Source: Fuerstiella sp041398845 (lineage in GTDB: Bacteria > Planctomycetota > Planctomycetia > Planctomycetales > Planctomycetaceae). From it: a stretch of DNA of 64,000 nucleotides. A program made the position numbers and the translations under genes. Within the stretch, counting starts at the first letter, position 1, and every line of letters begins with the position of its first letter. Positions 52,661 through 61,436 of this stretch are shown in pieces. Under the pieces are notes generated by a model. The model did not search any database. It saw nothing but the letters and a program-made list of their open reading frames with translations, and was not told the DNA's origin. The stretch lies in assembly GCA_041398845.1 (NCBI GenBank), contig JAWKTZ010000012.1, forward strand, positions 186,001 through 250,000, given 5' to 3'.

Positions 52661-54595
52661 ATGGCACTCCTGAGTCTCACCAATCTGACATTTACGTACG
52701 CTCATCCGGTCCTGCTGGACGACGTCACTCTGCACGTGGAACGCGGCGAACGCATCGGGCTGGTCGGCCGCAACGGAGCTGGCAAGTCAACTCTGCTGAA
52801 GCTCATCAACGGGGAACTCAAGCCGGACGACGGTTCGATTGACGTCGGCGCGGACACGGTCATCGCCAAGCTGGCTCAGGAAGTTCCAGAATCTCCGGGC
52901 AGTACGGCCTTCAACATGGCGGCGGCTGGTTTCGGAAAGATCGGAACGGCCGTAAGCGACTATCGACGCCTGAACATTCAGATGCAGTCCGGGGACGCTC
53001 TGTCGCCAGAAGATCAGGCGGTTTACGACGACGCCAGTCATCAACTGGCCGACGCCGAATTGTGGGACGGGGGTGACCGGCTGGAAGGTCTGCTGGAAGA
53101 AATGCAGCTTCCTCCTGATATTCTGTTCGACGATCTGTCGGCCGGAATGAAGCGACGAGTGCTGCTGGCCAAAGCCATGATTCAGCGGCCCGATATTCTG
53201 CTGCTGGACGAACCCACCAACCATCTTGACATCAGTTCCATCATCTGGCTGCAGAATTATCTGGAACGCTTCGCCGGCACACTGATTTTTATTACTCACG
53301 ATCGAGTTTTCCTGCAGGAAATTGCCAATCGCATTATCGAAGTCGACCGTGGACGTCTGTTCGACTGGACGTGCGACTACGCGACGTTTCTGAAGCGTCG
53401 CGACGATCTGCTCGCCGCCGAAGAAACGGCTCAGGCGCATTTCGACCGCAAACTGGCGGAAGAAGAAAAATGGATTCGACAGGGCATCAAAGCGCGCCGA
53501 ACTCGCAATGAAGGGCGTGTCCGAGCCTTAAAGAAAATGCGACAGGAACGCGCGGAACGTCGACAGAAAACCGGCACTGCCAAGATCAATGTGCAGGAGG
53601 CAGAGCGGTCCGGTCGACTGGTGGCCAAAGTGGAAAACATTTCGCACAGCTTTGGCGGACCGCCGTTGATTCGTGATTTCAGTACAACGGTTCTGCGTGG
53701 CGACCGGATCGGTCTGATCGGACCGAACGGAGTTGGCAAGTCGACGCTGCTGAAGATTCTGCTGGGCGAACTCAAACCGGAATCCGGCACCGTGAAGCTC
53801 GGTACCAACCTGTCTGTGGCCTATTTTGATCAGTTGCGTGACCAACTGGATCCGACCACGAATGCTCGTGAGAACGTTGGCGAAGGCAAAGACGAACTGT
53901 TGATCAATGGTCGCAAGCGACACGTGATGGGTTACCTTGCTGACTTTCTGTTCGAACCCGATCGAGCTCACACGCGCGTGGAGTTTCTGAGCGGTGGGGA
54001 GCGCAATCGACTGTTGCTTGCCAAATTGTTTTCCAAACCGGCCAACGTTCTGGTCATGGACGAACCCACAAACGATCTCGACGCGGAAACACTGGATCTG
54101 CTGGAAGAAACTCTGGCGGAGTTCACCGGAACGCTGCTGCTGGTGAGTCATGATCGAGCGTTCCTGAACAATGTGGTGACCAGCACGATTGTCTTCGAAG
54201 GCGACGGCCAAGTCGAAGAATACGACGGCGGCTATGACGACTGGTTGCGACAGACCAAAGGCCGTCCGGCGTCAGCGGTGCCAGCCAGTGGCTCTTCGTC
54301 AGCCGGTGCTGCGAGTTCCGGTGCTGCGAGACCGACTTCGGCATCTGAAAGGACGCCGCAGGGGGCCGCTGTCAAAACCAGAAAGCTGAGTTACAAAGAA
54401 CAACGTGAACTGGACGAACTGCCGGCTCGAATTGACGACCTTGAACGGCGTCAGGCGGAATATGCAGCGTTGATGGCCGATCCGGAATTCTACAAACAGG
54501 ATGGTCGAGTCGTGGCGGACGTTCAGGCCGAAGCGGAATCGGTTGCTCGCGAACTCGACGTGTGTTTCAAACGCTGGGAACTGCTGGACGCCTGA
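52661..54595 (+). CDS. uup: ABC-F ATPase, Uup type
   Basis: 644 residues; the frame is open to 52613. Two ABC domains without TM segments. First Walker A GRNGAGKST (36-44), signature LSAGMKRRVLLA (LSGGQ is altered), Walker B DILLLDEPTNHLD. Second Walker A GPNGVGKST, signature LSGGERNRLLLA, Walker B VLVMDEPTNDLD. A charged linker lies between the domains. The C-terminal ~70 residues (LSYKEQRELDELPARIDDLE and on) form a coiled coil typical of Uup. ABC-F proteins act on ribosomes, and Uup also affects DNA/transposon stability. Upstream of argS by 150 bases. Confidence 0.9.
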   Translation: MALLSLTNLTFTYAHPVLLDDVTLHVERGERIGLVGRNGAGKSTLLKLINGELKPDDGSIDVGADTVIAKLAQEVPESPGSTAFNMAAAGFGKIGTAVSDYRRLNIQMQSGDALSPEDQAVYDDASHQLADAELWDGGDRLEGLLEEMQLPPDILFDDLSAGMKRRVLLAKAMIQRPDILLLDEPTNHLDISSIIWLQNYLERFAGTLIFITHDRVFLQEIANRIIEVDRGRLFDWTCDYATFLKRRDDLLAAEETAQAHFDRKLAEEEKWIRQGIKARRTRNEGRVRALKKMRQERAERRQKTGTAKINVQEAERSGRLVAKVENISHSFGGPPLIRDFSTTVLRGDRIGLIGPNGVGKSTLLKILLGELKPESGTVKLGTNLSVAYFDQLRDQLDPTTNARENVGEGKDELLINGRKRHVMGYLADFLFEPDRAHTRVEFLSGGERNRLLLAKLFSKPANVLVMDEPTNDLDAETLDLLEETLAEFTGTLLLVSHDRAFLNNVVTSTIVFEGDGQVEEYDGGYDDWLRQTKGRPASAVPASGSSSAGAASSGAARPTSASERTPQGAAVKTRKLSYKEQRELDELPARIDDLERRQAEYAALMADPEFYKQDGRVVADVQAEAESVARELDVCFKRWELLDA

Positions 54596-54660
54596 TCCAT
54601 TGCATTGATCGGCCAACCCCGCCACCATTCGTGCGTTGTCATGCGGGGCGCGGCGGGCGG

Positions 54661-54685
54661 GTCAGCCCCGTTTTCAGATCGCCTC
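54661..54685. repeat. Family B fragment
   Basis: GTCAGCCCCGTTTTCAGATC followed by GCCTC matches the right end of family B, with one or two changes, between uup and argS. Confidence 0.6.
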
Positions 54686-54745
54686 GACGTTCCTTTTTGT
54701 CCATGTCCCGTCCATGTCCCCTGTTGACCGTGTCAATCATTGTCC

Positions 54746-56704
54746 ATGTCCATTCTGCAAACATTGAAATCGCGTTTCGCAACTGCTCTGGCATCGCTGG
54801 CGGACGAAGTTCCGCCGCTGCTGGACATGATCCGCAGTTCTCAGGACGCTCGCTTTGGAGATTTCCAGGCCAACTGCGCCATGCCGCTCTCAAAGCAGCT
54901 TGGCCGATCGCCGCGCGACGTCGCGGCGGACATTGTGGCGGGGCTGGATGTGAACGATCTTTGCGAAGCTCCGGAAATCGCCGGGCCGGGATTCATCAAC
55001 CTGAAGCTCAGGGACGAATGGATTGCGGAACGAGTGAATTCCATCATTGGCGATGATCGTCTGGGAGTTGTTCCGGTTGCGGAGCCTCGACATGTGGTCG
55101 TGGATTATTCTTCCCCCAACGTTGCCAAGCCCATGCACGTGGGGCATCTGCGGAGTTCAGTGATCGGTGATGCCATCTGTCGAACTCTGAAGTTTGCCGG
55201 TCACAAAGTCACCAGCGACAATCACATCGGCGACTGGGGAACTCAGTTCGGCATGATCATCTACGGCTACCGCAATTTCGTGGACGCCGCCGCGTACAAC
55301 GACAATCCGGTGACCGAGCTGGCTCGATTGTACAAGCTGGTCAATCAGATTTCCGACTATCATGCCGCACGCACAAAGCTTCCGGAACTTCAGCAGCAGC
55401 TTGCATTGAAGCAGACGGAACTGAACGCTGCGGAAAGTCAGCCGGACTCCGGGGACAGGAATGCAAAGAAGAAGCTGAAGAGTCTTCGCAAAGCCGTATC
55501 GGATGCAGGCGAAGCGATCCGGTCGGCCGAAGGAAAAATCGCTGCCGTTGATGCCGACGCCGATCTGAAGGCTCTGGCGGAGGCTCATCCCGATATTGCC
55601 AGGCAGGCTCGCAGGGAAACATCCCGACTGCATGCGGGCGACACCGACAATCTGCAGCTTTGGAACGAATTTCTGCCGGCCTGCCTTGCAGCGCTCGACA
55701 GAGTTTATCAGCGGCTGGGAATTCAGTTCGACCTGACTCTGGGGGAAAGTTTCTACAATCCGATGCTCGCCGATGTGGTGGCTCGCCTGAAAAACAGTGG
55801 CGTGGCCAGGGACAGTGACGGTGCCGCGTGTGTGTTTATCGAAGGCAATGATGCTCCGTTTATCGTGCAGAAAACCGACGGAGCCTACACCTATGCCACC
55901 ACGGATCTGGCCACCATTCAGTATCGCGTGGAAGAGCTGAAGGCGGACGAGATTCTGTATGTGGTTGACAAGCGGCAGTCCGAGCATTTCAACCTGCTGT
56001 TCAAAACGGTGGACGTGTCCGGTTTTGCCGATGTCAAATGCCAGCATGTCAGCTTCGGAACGGTGATGGGGTCGGATGGCAAACCCTTCAAGACCCGGTC
56101 TGGTGAAAATGTCGATCTGGAAAGTCTGATCAGCGAAGCCATTTCGAGAGCACAGCAGATCGTGGAGGAAAACGACGACAAACGAGACGTTCCGGCGCTG
56201 TCGGCGGAACAGCGAGCAGCCGTTGCGGAGATTGTCGGAGTTGGCGGCATCAAGTATGCGGATCTGCACCACAATCGTGACAGCGATTACGAGTTTCAGT
56301 GGGATAAAATGCTGGCCACCACCGGCGACACCGCGACATACATGCAGTACGCGTATGCTCGCATCTGCGGCATCTTTCGCGAAGTCGGTGCGGACCGCGA
56401 TCAGCTCGCGTCACTCTCGACCGGTGTTCAGATCACCTGTCCGGAAGAACGAGCACTCGCGCTGCAGTTGATTCAGTTTGATTCCGCCATCGAAGCCGTT
56501 CTGTCGGACTATCGACCTCACCTCATGACCGGCTGGCTGTTTGAAACGGCCGACCGGTTCAGCTCGTTCTATGCAAAATGTTCCGTCAAGAACGCGGAAA
56601 GCGAAGAGATCAGAACCAGCCGGTTGATTCTGTGTGACCTGATGGCTCGAGCCATTCGCACTGGGTTGTCGCTGCTGGGAATCGACACGGCCGATGTCAT
56701 GTGA
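54746..56704 (+). CDS. argS: Arginyl-tRNA synthetase
   Basis: Class I aminoacyl-tRNA synthetase; 652 residues from the ATG at 54746 (a TTG at 54740 is in frame). It has an N-terminal Add1 tRNA-binding domain (residues 1-95), then the catalytic domain with YSSPNVAKPMHVGHLRSS (HIGH-type motif HVGH at 131-134). The KMSK-like position is MGSDGKPFKTRSG. The C-terminal DALR anticodon-binding domain contains YARICGIF. An insertion of about 80-90 residues (about 205-290, helical, KELQQQ.. and KKKLKSLRKAV) sits in the catalytic domain, so it is longer than most bacterial ArgRS (550-580). Confidence 0.95.
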   Translation: MSILQTLKSRFATALASLADEVPPLLDMIRSSQDARFGDFQANCAMPLSKQLGRSPRDVAADIVAGLDVNDLCEAPEIAGPGFINLKLRDEWIAERVNSIIGDDRLGVVPVAEPRHVVVDYSSPNVAKPMHVGHLRSSVIGDAICRTLKFAGHKVTSDNHIGDWGTQFGMIIYGYRNFVDAAAYNDNPVTELARLYKLVNQISDYHAARTKLPELQQQLALKQTELNAAESQPDSGDRNAKKKLKSLRKAVSDAGEAIRSAEGKIAAVDADADLKALAEAHPDIARQARRETSRLHAGDTDNLQLWNEFLPACLAALDRVYQRLGIQFDLTLGESFYNPMLADVVARLKNSGVARDSDGAACVFIEGNDAPFIVQKTDGAYTYATTDLATIQYRVEELKADEILYVVDKRQSEHFNLLFKTVDVSGFADVKCQHVSFGTVMGSDGKPFKTRSGENVDLESLISEAISRAQQIVEENDDKRDVPALSAEQRAAVAEIVGVGGIKYADLHHNRDSDYEFQWDKMLATTGDTATYMQYAYARICGIFREVGADRDQLASLSTGVQITCPEERALALQLIQFDSAIEAVLSDYRPHLMTGWLFETADRFSSFYAKCSVKNAESEEIRTSRLILCDLMARAIRTGLSLLGIDTADVM

Positions 56705-56746
56705 CTACCATCGTGATTGAAGAACGCACGGGAATGAAAACCGAAC

Positions 56747-57472
56747 GTGAATGAAGATCGAATCTATTCTGTGCCCCTGCAGCGAGTCGGCGATTTTCAA
56801 TTTGACGACGCGGTCGCCGATGTGTTTCCCGACATGATTCGACGTTCGGTGCCGGGATATGGTTCGATGCTGTCCATGATTGCTCAGTGTACCGAGCGGT
56901 TCGCGCAGCCTGAATCCTGCATTTATGACCTTGGCTGTTCTCTGGGTGCGGCAACTCTGCTGATCCGCCAGCATGCTCCGCCATCGTGTCAGATTCACGC
57001 CGTCGATAATTCGTCGGCAATGATGGAACGCCTGCAGAAGCGGCTCAATCCGATACCCCCGACGGCAGCCGACGTCATTCTGCATCAGGCGGACATGCGC
57101 GACATCGAAATCCGCAACGCGTCGCTGGTGGTGCTGAATCTGACGCTGCAGTTTCTGCCTCCGGCGGAACGCTCCGAATTTCTGCGAAAGATCGGCGAGG
57201 GAACCGTGGCTGGTGGAGCTTTGGTCTTGTCGGAGAAAATCTGTTTTGACGATGCCGCTCAGCAGGAACTCATGACCACGCTGCATCACGACTTCAAACG
57301 AGCCCACGGATACAGCGACCTTGAGATTGCTCAGAAACGCACGGCAATCGAAAACCGGCTCATTCCGGAAACGATGGACGTGCATGTCGAACGGCTGAAG
57401 TCGGCCGGATTTCGTACGGTGTGTCCGTGGCTGCAGTGCTTCAACTTCGCATCAATTCTGGCCGTAAAGTAG
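56747..57472 (+). CDS. cmoA: Carboxy-S-adenosyl-L-methionine synthase
   Basis: 241 residues from the GTG at 56747. Makes carboxy-SAM from SAM and prephenate; CmoB then uses it to form cmo5U34 in tRNA. The SAM fold has YDLGCSLGAATLLIRQ (motif I), VDNSSAMMERL and VVLNLTLQFLPPAERSEF. The N-terminal VFPDMIRRSVPGYGSML and the KRAHGYSDLEIAQKR segment are family-typical. No cmoB is adjacent, so the pathway is split. The TAG stop at 57470-57472 touches a family B fragment. Confidence 0.9.
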   Translation: MNEDRIYSVPLQRVGDFQFDDAVADVFPDMIRRSVPGYGSMLSMIAQCTERFAQPESCIYDLGCSLGAATLLIRQHAPPSCQIHAVDNSSAMMERLQKRLNPIPPTAADVILHQADMRDIEIRNASLVVLNLTLQFLPPAERSEFLRKIGEGTVAGGALVLSEKICFDDAAQQELMTTLHHDFKRAHGYSDLEIAQKRTAIENRLIPETMDVHVERLKSAGFRTVCPWLQCFNFASILAVK

Positions 57473-57500
57473 AGGCGATCTGAAGAGGAGGTTCTGTTTT
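57472..57500. repeat. Family B fragment abutting cmoA
   Basis: GAGGCGATCTGAAGAGGAGG then TTCTGTTTT carries the outer arm of family B and then diverges. It starts at the last base of the cmoA stop codon. The rest of the 187-bp gap to the next gene is unremarkable. Confidence 0.65.
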
Positions 57501-57659
57501 TTTTCACCGGAGCGTCGATTTGACTGCAAGGGCAGGCGGGTTTCGGGCGTCGGGTTGAGTACATCGGGCGGGATTCCGATGTCGGGTGGTTCAACTGTTC
57601 AATATACGAATCCGTCGACGCGAATTTGACAGTCCGAAGTCGGCTCCTAGAATGTGGTC

Positions 57660-58415
57660 ATGAACGATCGAATTCTTACCGCATTGCCTGTTTACAACGA
57701 AGCTGGCCATGTCGACAGCGTGTTGCGACAGGTGTTGCAGCATGCGTCTCATGTGCTGGTGGTGAACGATGGTTCCACTGATGGCACGGCGGCTGCTCTG
57801 CGTGCGTTTGAAGATCGGATTCAGGTCGAACACCATGCTGTCAATCAGGGATATGGGGCTGCACTGAACACGGCTTTTCGTCACGCAATTCGGTACGGGT
57901 ACGACGTCTTGGTCACGATCGACTGCGATGGACAGCACCAGCCCGCGCTGATCTCCGAAATTGCCGGTCGCATTGATGATCCCGCGAATCCGGTCGAAAT
58001 GGTGTCGGGCAGCCGCTATCTGCAACCGAGCGCAGACGGCCAGATGGCTCCGGAGGATCGGCGCCTGATCAATATGCAGATTACTCGGTGCCTGAACGAG
58101 AAACTGGGCTTCCAGATCACGGACTCGTTCTGCGGCTTCAAGGCTTATCGAGTGTCCGCACTGTGTGATCTGGACATCACGGATCCCGGATACGCCATGC
58201 CTCTGCAGTTGTGGGTGCAGGCCGCCGATCTGCACTGGCGGATCAGCGAATATCCCGTTCCACTGGTGTACCTGGACGAAGAGCGATCGTTCGGAGGTGC
58301 TCTGGACGACGCCGAAGTCCGCCTTGCTCACTACCGCAGCGTTCTGAACGCAGAACTCAGCCGCCGCGGCATGGCTGCGCGATTTACCGCCGACTGCGGC
58401 AAGAGCAATCACTGA
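57660..58415 (+). CDS. Family 2 glycosyltransferase (dolichol-phosphate-mannose-synthase-like)
   Basis: 251 residues from the ATG at 57660 (a GTG at 57654 is in frame). A single GT-A domain without TM segments: ILTALPVYNEAGHVDSVL, VLVVNDGSTDGT, VNQGYGAAL, and VTIDCDGQHQPALI, where the last is the DxD-containing segment. FCGFKAYRVSALCDLDITDPGYAMPLQ follows. This is the DPM1/GtrB-like branch, which transfers a sugar to a polyprenyl phosphate. The stop TGA overlaps the next gene's ATG. Confidence 0.85.
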   Translation: MNDRILTALPVYNEAGHVDSVLRQVLQHASHVLVVNDGSTDGTAAALRAFEDRIQVEHHAVNQGYGAALNTAFRHAIRYGYDVLVTIDCDGQHQPALISEIAGRIDDPANPVEMVSGSRYLQPSADGQMAPEDRRLINMQITRCLNEKLGFQITDSFCGFKAYRVSALCDLDITDPGYAMPLQLWVQAADLHWRISEYPVPLVYLDEERSFGGALDDAEVRLAHYRSVLNAELSRRGMAARFTADCGKSNH

Positions 58416-58732
58416 TGGATGTCGTTCGCTGCGAAGGCTGGTGGGAGCAGGCCGGGTACGGGCGTCAACCCATGCATGGGCTGCGGCTTCGCTTTGACGA
58501 CCGCCTGATTGTCGGCGAGGGTTTTGATATCATCGGCCCGTTTACTCTGGAAGGTTTCATCCGACAGGGCGTGGTGAATCTGCAGAAACACTACAAAGAT
58601 GCACATTCTGTGGATTACCCAGGCACATTTGACGGCGAGGGGACTCTGCAGGGACACTGGAGCATCCACGGATTCGGCGGGCGCTGGCTAATCAAAGTCG
58701 TCGCCCTTGAGCCGGGACACCCCGGCGGGTGA
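58415..58732 (+). CDS. Hypothetical small protein coupled to the GT2 gene
   Basis: 105 residues; start overlaps the GT2 stop by one base (TGATG), so it is translated by coupling. No family is recognised. It is rich in aromatic and glycine residues (CEGWWEQAGYGRQPMHGLRL), then LIVGEGFDIIGPFTLEGFI and GEGTLQGHWSIHGFGGRW. The pattern (alternating hydrophobic and polar, G-turns) suggests a small all-beta, lipocalin-like or nucleotide-independent fold. There is no signal peptide. A role in the same lipid-linked sugar path as the GT2 is suggested by position only. Confidence 0.6.
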   Translation: MDVVRCEGWWEQAGYGRQPMHGLRLRFDDRLIVGEGFDIIGPFTLEGFIRQGVVNLQKHYKDAHSVDYPGTFDGEGTLQGHWSIHGFGGRWLIKVVALEPGHPGG

Positions 58733-58797
58733 GGGCGTGGGACGTTGGGTAACTGCGTCGGTGTACCGGAACCGCCGAGTGGGTGGAATCTGCTTTA

Positions 58798-58896
58798 GAG
58801 GCTATCTGAAAAAGGGGTCTGACCCTTTGGAGGGCAGCAAAATGCCAGTCAAAAAGGCTGCCCGGAGAGGGTCAGACCCCTTTTTCAGATAGCCTC
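58798..58896. repeat. Family B palindromic element, full copy (99 bp)
   Basis: Left arm GAGGCTATCTGAAAAAGGGG continuing TCTGACCCTTTGGAGGGCAG; right arm GCTGCCCGGAGAGGGTCAGA continuing CCCCTTTTTCAGATAGCCTC. The outer 29 bases pair perfectly. It lies 74 bp upstream of gspE. Confidence 0.9.
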
Positions 58897-58969
58897 TAGC
58901 TAGCCTCTGGTGATCGGGGCATTGGGTGTTGGTCGGCCAGGTTTCCGGGAAGGAATTGGGTGTTTTTTG

Positions 58970-60217
58970 ATGTTGCAACAGACGCTCGCGGCTGGTTTTT
59001 CTTCTGGTATGACGGTGTTGCAACCGGCCAGTGCGGACTATGTGCCGGACGTTGTGAATCTGCTGTTGAAGGCAGCTCGCCAGTTTCGGGCCAGCGACAT
59101 TCACCTGGTTCCGACGGAGCACAGTCTGCGGATGCAGTGGCGGATTGATGGTGTTCTGCACAGCGTGGCGGCCTTTGACGGCGACCTGAAATCCCGCATG
59201 GTGGCTCGGCTGAAAGTCATGGCCGGACTGCTCACCTACCGCACCGATGTTCCGCAGGAGGGACGCATTTCCACGGCTGGCATCGACGGCGAGGTTCGTG
59301 TCACCACGTTTCCGACGTTGTTCGGTGAGAAAGCGGCCATTCGTCTGTTTGCCGAAAGCGGGCAGTTTCAGTTGCTGCAGGAACTGAATCTGCCGTCGGA
59401 TGTGGAACAGTTGCTGAGCCGGTTTCTGCGGCAGACATCCGGAGTGATTCTGCTGACCGGACCGTCCGGCAGCGGCAAGACCACAACCGTGTATGCCTGT
59501 CTGCGGGAACTGGTCCGGATGTTCGGAGATGCCAGAGGACTGATGTCGCTGGAGGATCCGATTGAAGTGGTGGTGCCCGGAGTCACTCAGTCGCAGGTGC
59601 GACCCAACGTGGGTTTCGATCTGGCGACGGGGTTGAAGTCCATGATGCGACAGGATCCCGATGTGATTATGGTGGGCGAAATTCGCGATCCGGAAACGGC
59701 TGAGAGTGCGTTTCAGGCGGCGTTGACCGGGCATCTGGTGATCACCACCTTTCACGCCGGCAGCAGTGTTGAAGCGGTGACTCGGTTGCTGGACATGGGC
59801 ATCGAACCGTATCTGCTGCGGAGTACTCTGCAGGTTGTCGTCTGTCAGAGGCTGCTCAGAAAAGCGTGTTCAGCCTGCGGGGCGACGGAACAGGCAGCGG
59901 ATCACAACGAGCCGTCGTCGGCCACCTGGAAAAATTCCGGAAAAGAAACAGACAAAACGTCCGACAGGGGGGCTCATGCTGAAAGCTGTTCGCTTTGTGG
60001 CGGACTTCGCTACCATGGCCGCTTTGTGACGGCCGAAGTTCTGGATCCGGCAGTCCCGGATGTGGGTCGCGGTTTAATGGAACGCATGGATTCAAAAATG
60101 CTGCAGCAGATGGCCGTGTCCGGCGGAATGGCGACGTTGCGAGATCGTTGTGAGCAGGCGGTCCGTGACGGTCTGACCTATGCAGACGAGGTCTTTCGCG
60201 TGCTGGGAATGAGATAG
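58970..60217 (+). CDS. gspE: Type II secretion/type IV pilus assembly ATPase
   Basis: 415 residues from the ATG at 58970. GspE/PilB powers pseudopilus or pilus assembly at the inner membrane. Walker A GPSGSGKT (164-171), Asp box LEDPIE (194-199), Walker B IMVGEIRD (about 233-240), and His box TTFHAGS are present. The zinc tetracysteine is CSACG...CSLCG (about 299-345), longer-spaced than usual. The N1/MshEN domain that binds the platform is missing, so the protein is short (most are 500-570). It is followed by a gspF gene seven bases downstream. Confidence 0.9.
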   Translation: MLQQTLAAGFSSGMTVLQPASADYVPDVVNLLLKAARQFRASDIHLVPTEHSLRMQWRIDGVLHSVAAFDGDLKSRMVARLKVMAGLLTYRTDVPQEGRISTAGIDGEVRVTTFPTLFGEKAAIRLFAESGQFQLLQELNLPSDVEQLLSRFLRQTSGVILLTGPSGSGKTTTVYACLRELVRMFGDARGLMSLEDPIEVVVPGVTQSQVRPNVGFDLATGLKSMMRQDPDVIMVGEIRDPETAESAFQAALTGHLVITTFHAGSSVEAVTRLLDMGIEPYLLRSTLQVVVCQRLLRKACSACGATEQAADHNEPSSATWKNSGKETDKTSDRGAHAESCSLCGGLRYHGRFVTAEVLDPAVPDVGRGLMERMDSKMLQQMAVSGGMATLRDRCEQAVRDGLTYADEVFRVLGMR

Positions 60218-60224
60218 CCGATCC

Positions 60225-61283
60225 ATGCCGATCACATTGGAAGACATCGAAAATCTGAGCCACGAAGTTCAGGCTCTGGTCCGTGCCGGGTTGCCTCTGG
60301 AAGGCCACCTTGCCGAAGCCGGAGTCGGGCATGGAACGCGGCTGCAGGCGTTGACGCAGTCCATTTCGGACAGTCTGCAGAGCGGACGATCGCTGGAAGA
60401 AGCCGTTCGAAACAATCAGCCGGGAGCACCGCGGATGCTGGCAGCGGCGGTAGCGGCCGGAATTCACACGGGACGGCTTGGCGAAACCATCGAGATGCTG
60501 GGCGATCTGGCTCACGACCTGGTTGATCTGCGTCGTCGCATTCTGCAGTCGATCACGTATCCGATCACTGTGGTTGCCGTGGCTTTGCTGTTGTTTTTTG
60601 TGTTCATCCGCCACTTTCTGGCCCGAGTGCGTCTCCTGTTTGATGACCCGGAAGCCGTAACATCGGACTGGTTCGTCTGGCTGATTGATCTGGATGCGGA
60701 ATTCTGGTGGTGGCCGTTGCTGTTTCCCGTGGCCGGAGTGATCTGTCTGCTGATGTGGGTGCTGTCGCGGGGAGCGACCTCGTTGAGTTTTCGTGGTCCG
60801 GAACGACTGATGTTTCTGATTCCCGGTGTCAGAGGGCTCGTTCGCGACCTGCATTTCTACAATCTGTGTCGCATGTTATCACTGATGGTGGAACGTCAGA
60901 TTCCTCTGACGGATGCGCTGCAACTGGCCGGAGCATGCAGCGGGAACGACAATCTGGACCATGCGTGTCAGACCACAGCAGCCCGTCTGCAGCAGGGCGA
61001 TGTTCCGGCCGTCGGACGCAGCGACAACTGGACGCCTGGCCAGTTGCCTCCGATGCTGCTCACCTGTCTGCGTCAGGCCGGGCAGAATGAAGAGCAGTTG
61101 GGGCATCGGTTGAGCGGCGTGAGTGGCTTTTATCGTCGACGACTGGACATCAGTGTGTCATGGCTGAAAAACGTGATTCCGATTGCGCTGTTTGTGGTGG
61201 TCGGTGGCGGCACCGTGCTGACCTATTCGCTGATGGTATTCTGGCCGGTTCTTGAAGTGTATCGCAGCGTGTTTCCGGAATGA
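60225..61283 (+). CDS. gspF: GspF/PilC-family membrane platform protein, divergent copy 1
   Basis: 352 residues. Inner-membrane platform that works with GspE. Cytoplasmic helical domain (about 1-95), TM at about 108-128, a second TM (about 160-180), another T2SSF domain and a final TM at about 320-340. The usual IxPxFxxIFxGFGVELP loop is replaced by a divergent RHFLARVRLLF segment. The C-terminal Phe-x-Pro-xx-x-Leu is FWPVLEVYRS. It is co-transcribed with gspE. Confidence 0.8.
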   Translation: MPITLEDIENLSHEVQALVRAGLPLEGHLAEAGVGHGTRLQALTQSISDSLQSGRSLEEAVRNNQPGAPRMLAAAVAAGIHTGRLGETIEMLGDLAHDLVDLRRRILQSITYPITVVAVALLLFFVFIRHFLARVRLLFDDPEAVTSDWFVWLIDLDAEFWWWPLLFPVAGVICLLMWVLSRGATSLSFRGPERLMFLIPGVRGLVRDLHFYNLCRMLSLMVERQIPLTDALQLAGACSGNDNLDHACQTTAARLQQGDVPAVGRSDNWTPGQLPPMLLTCLRQAGQNEEQLGHRLSGVSGFYRRRLDISVSWLKNVIPIALFVVVGGGTVLTYSLMVFWPVLEVYRSVFPE

Positions 61284-61303
61284 TTCCCGGAACACTTTGC
61301 GGA

Positions 61304-61399
61304 ATCTATCTGAAAAAGGGGTCTGACCCTTTGGAGGGCAGCAAAGTTGCAGTCAATCCGGCTGCCCGAAGAGGGTCAGACCCCTTTTCAGATAGCCTC
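61304..61399. repeat. Family B palindromic element, full copy (96 bp)
   Basis: ATCTATCTGAAAAAGGGGTC continuing TGACCCTTTGGAGGGCAGC, then GCTGCCCGAAGAGGGTCAGA continuing CCCCTTTTCAGATAGCCT. It sits between the first and second gspF genes, within the secretion cluster. The first bases of the left arm differ from the other copies. Confidence 0.88.
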
Positions 61400-61436
61400 C
61401 AACTAATCTCTGTTTCCATATCAACTCACACGATTT

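Noticed and set aside
55157..56272. 371-codon minus-strand frame
   Set aside because: Antisense to the catalytic and C-terminal parts of argS, which is certain on the plus strand.
57591..58412. 273-codon minus-strand frame
   Set aside because: Fully antisense to the GT2 gene, which has clear GT-A motifs.
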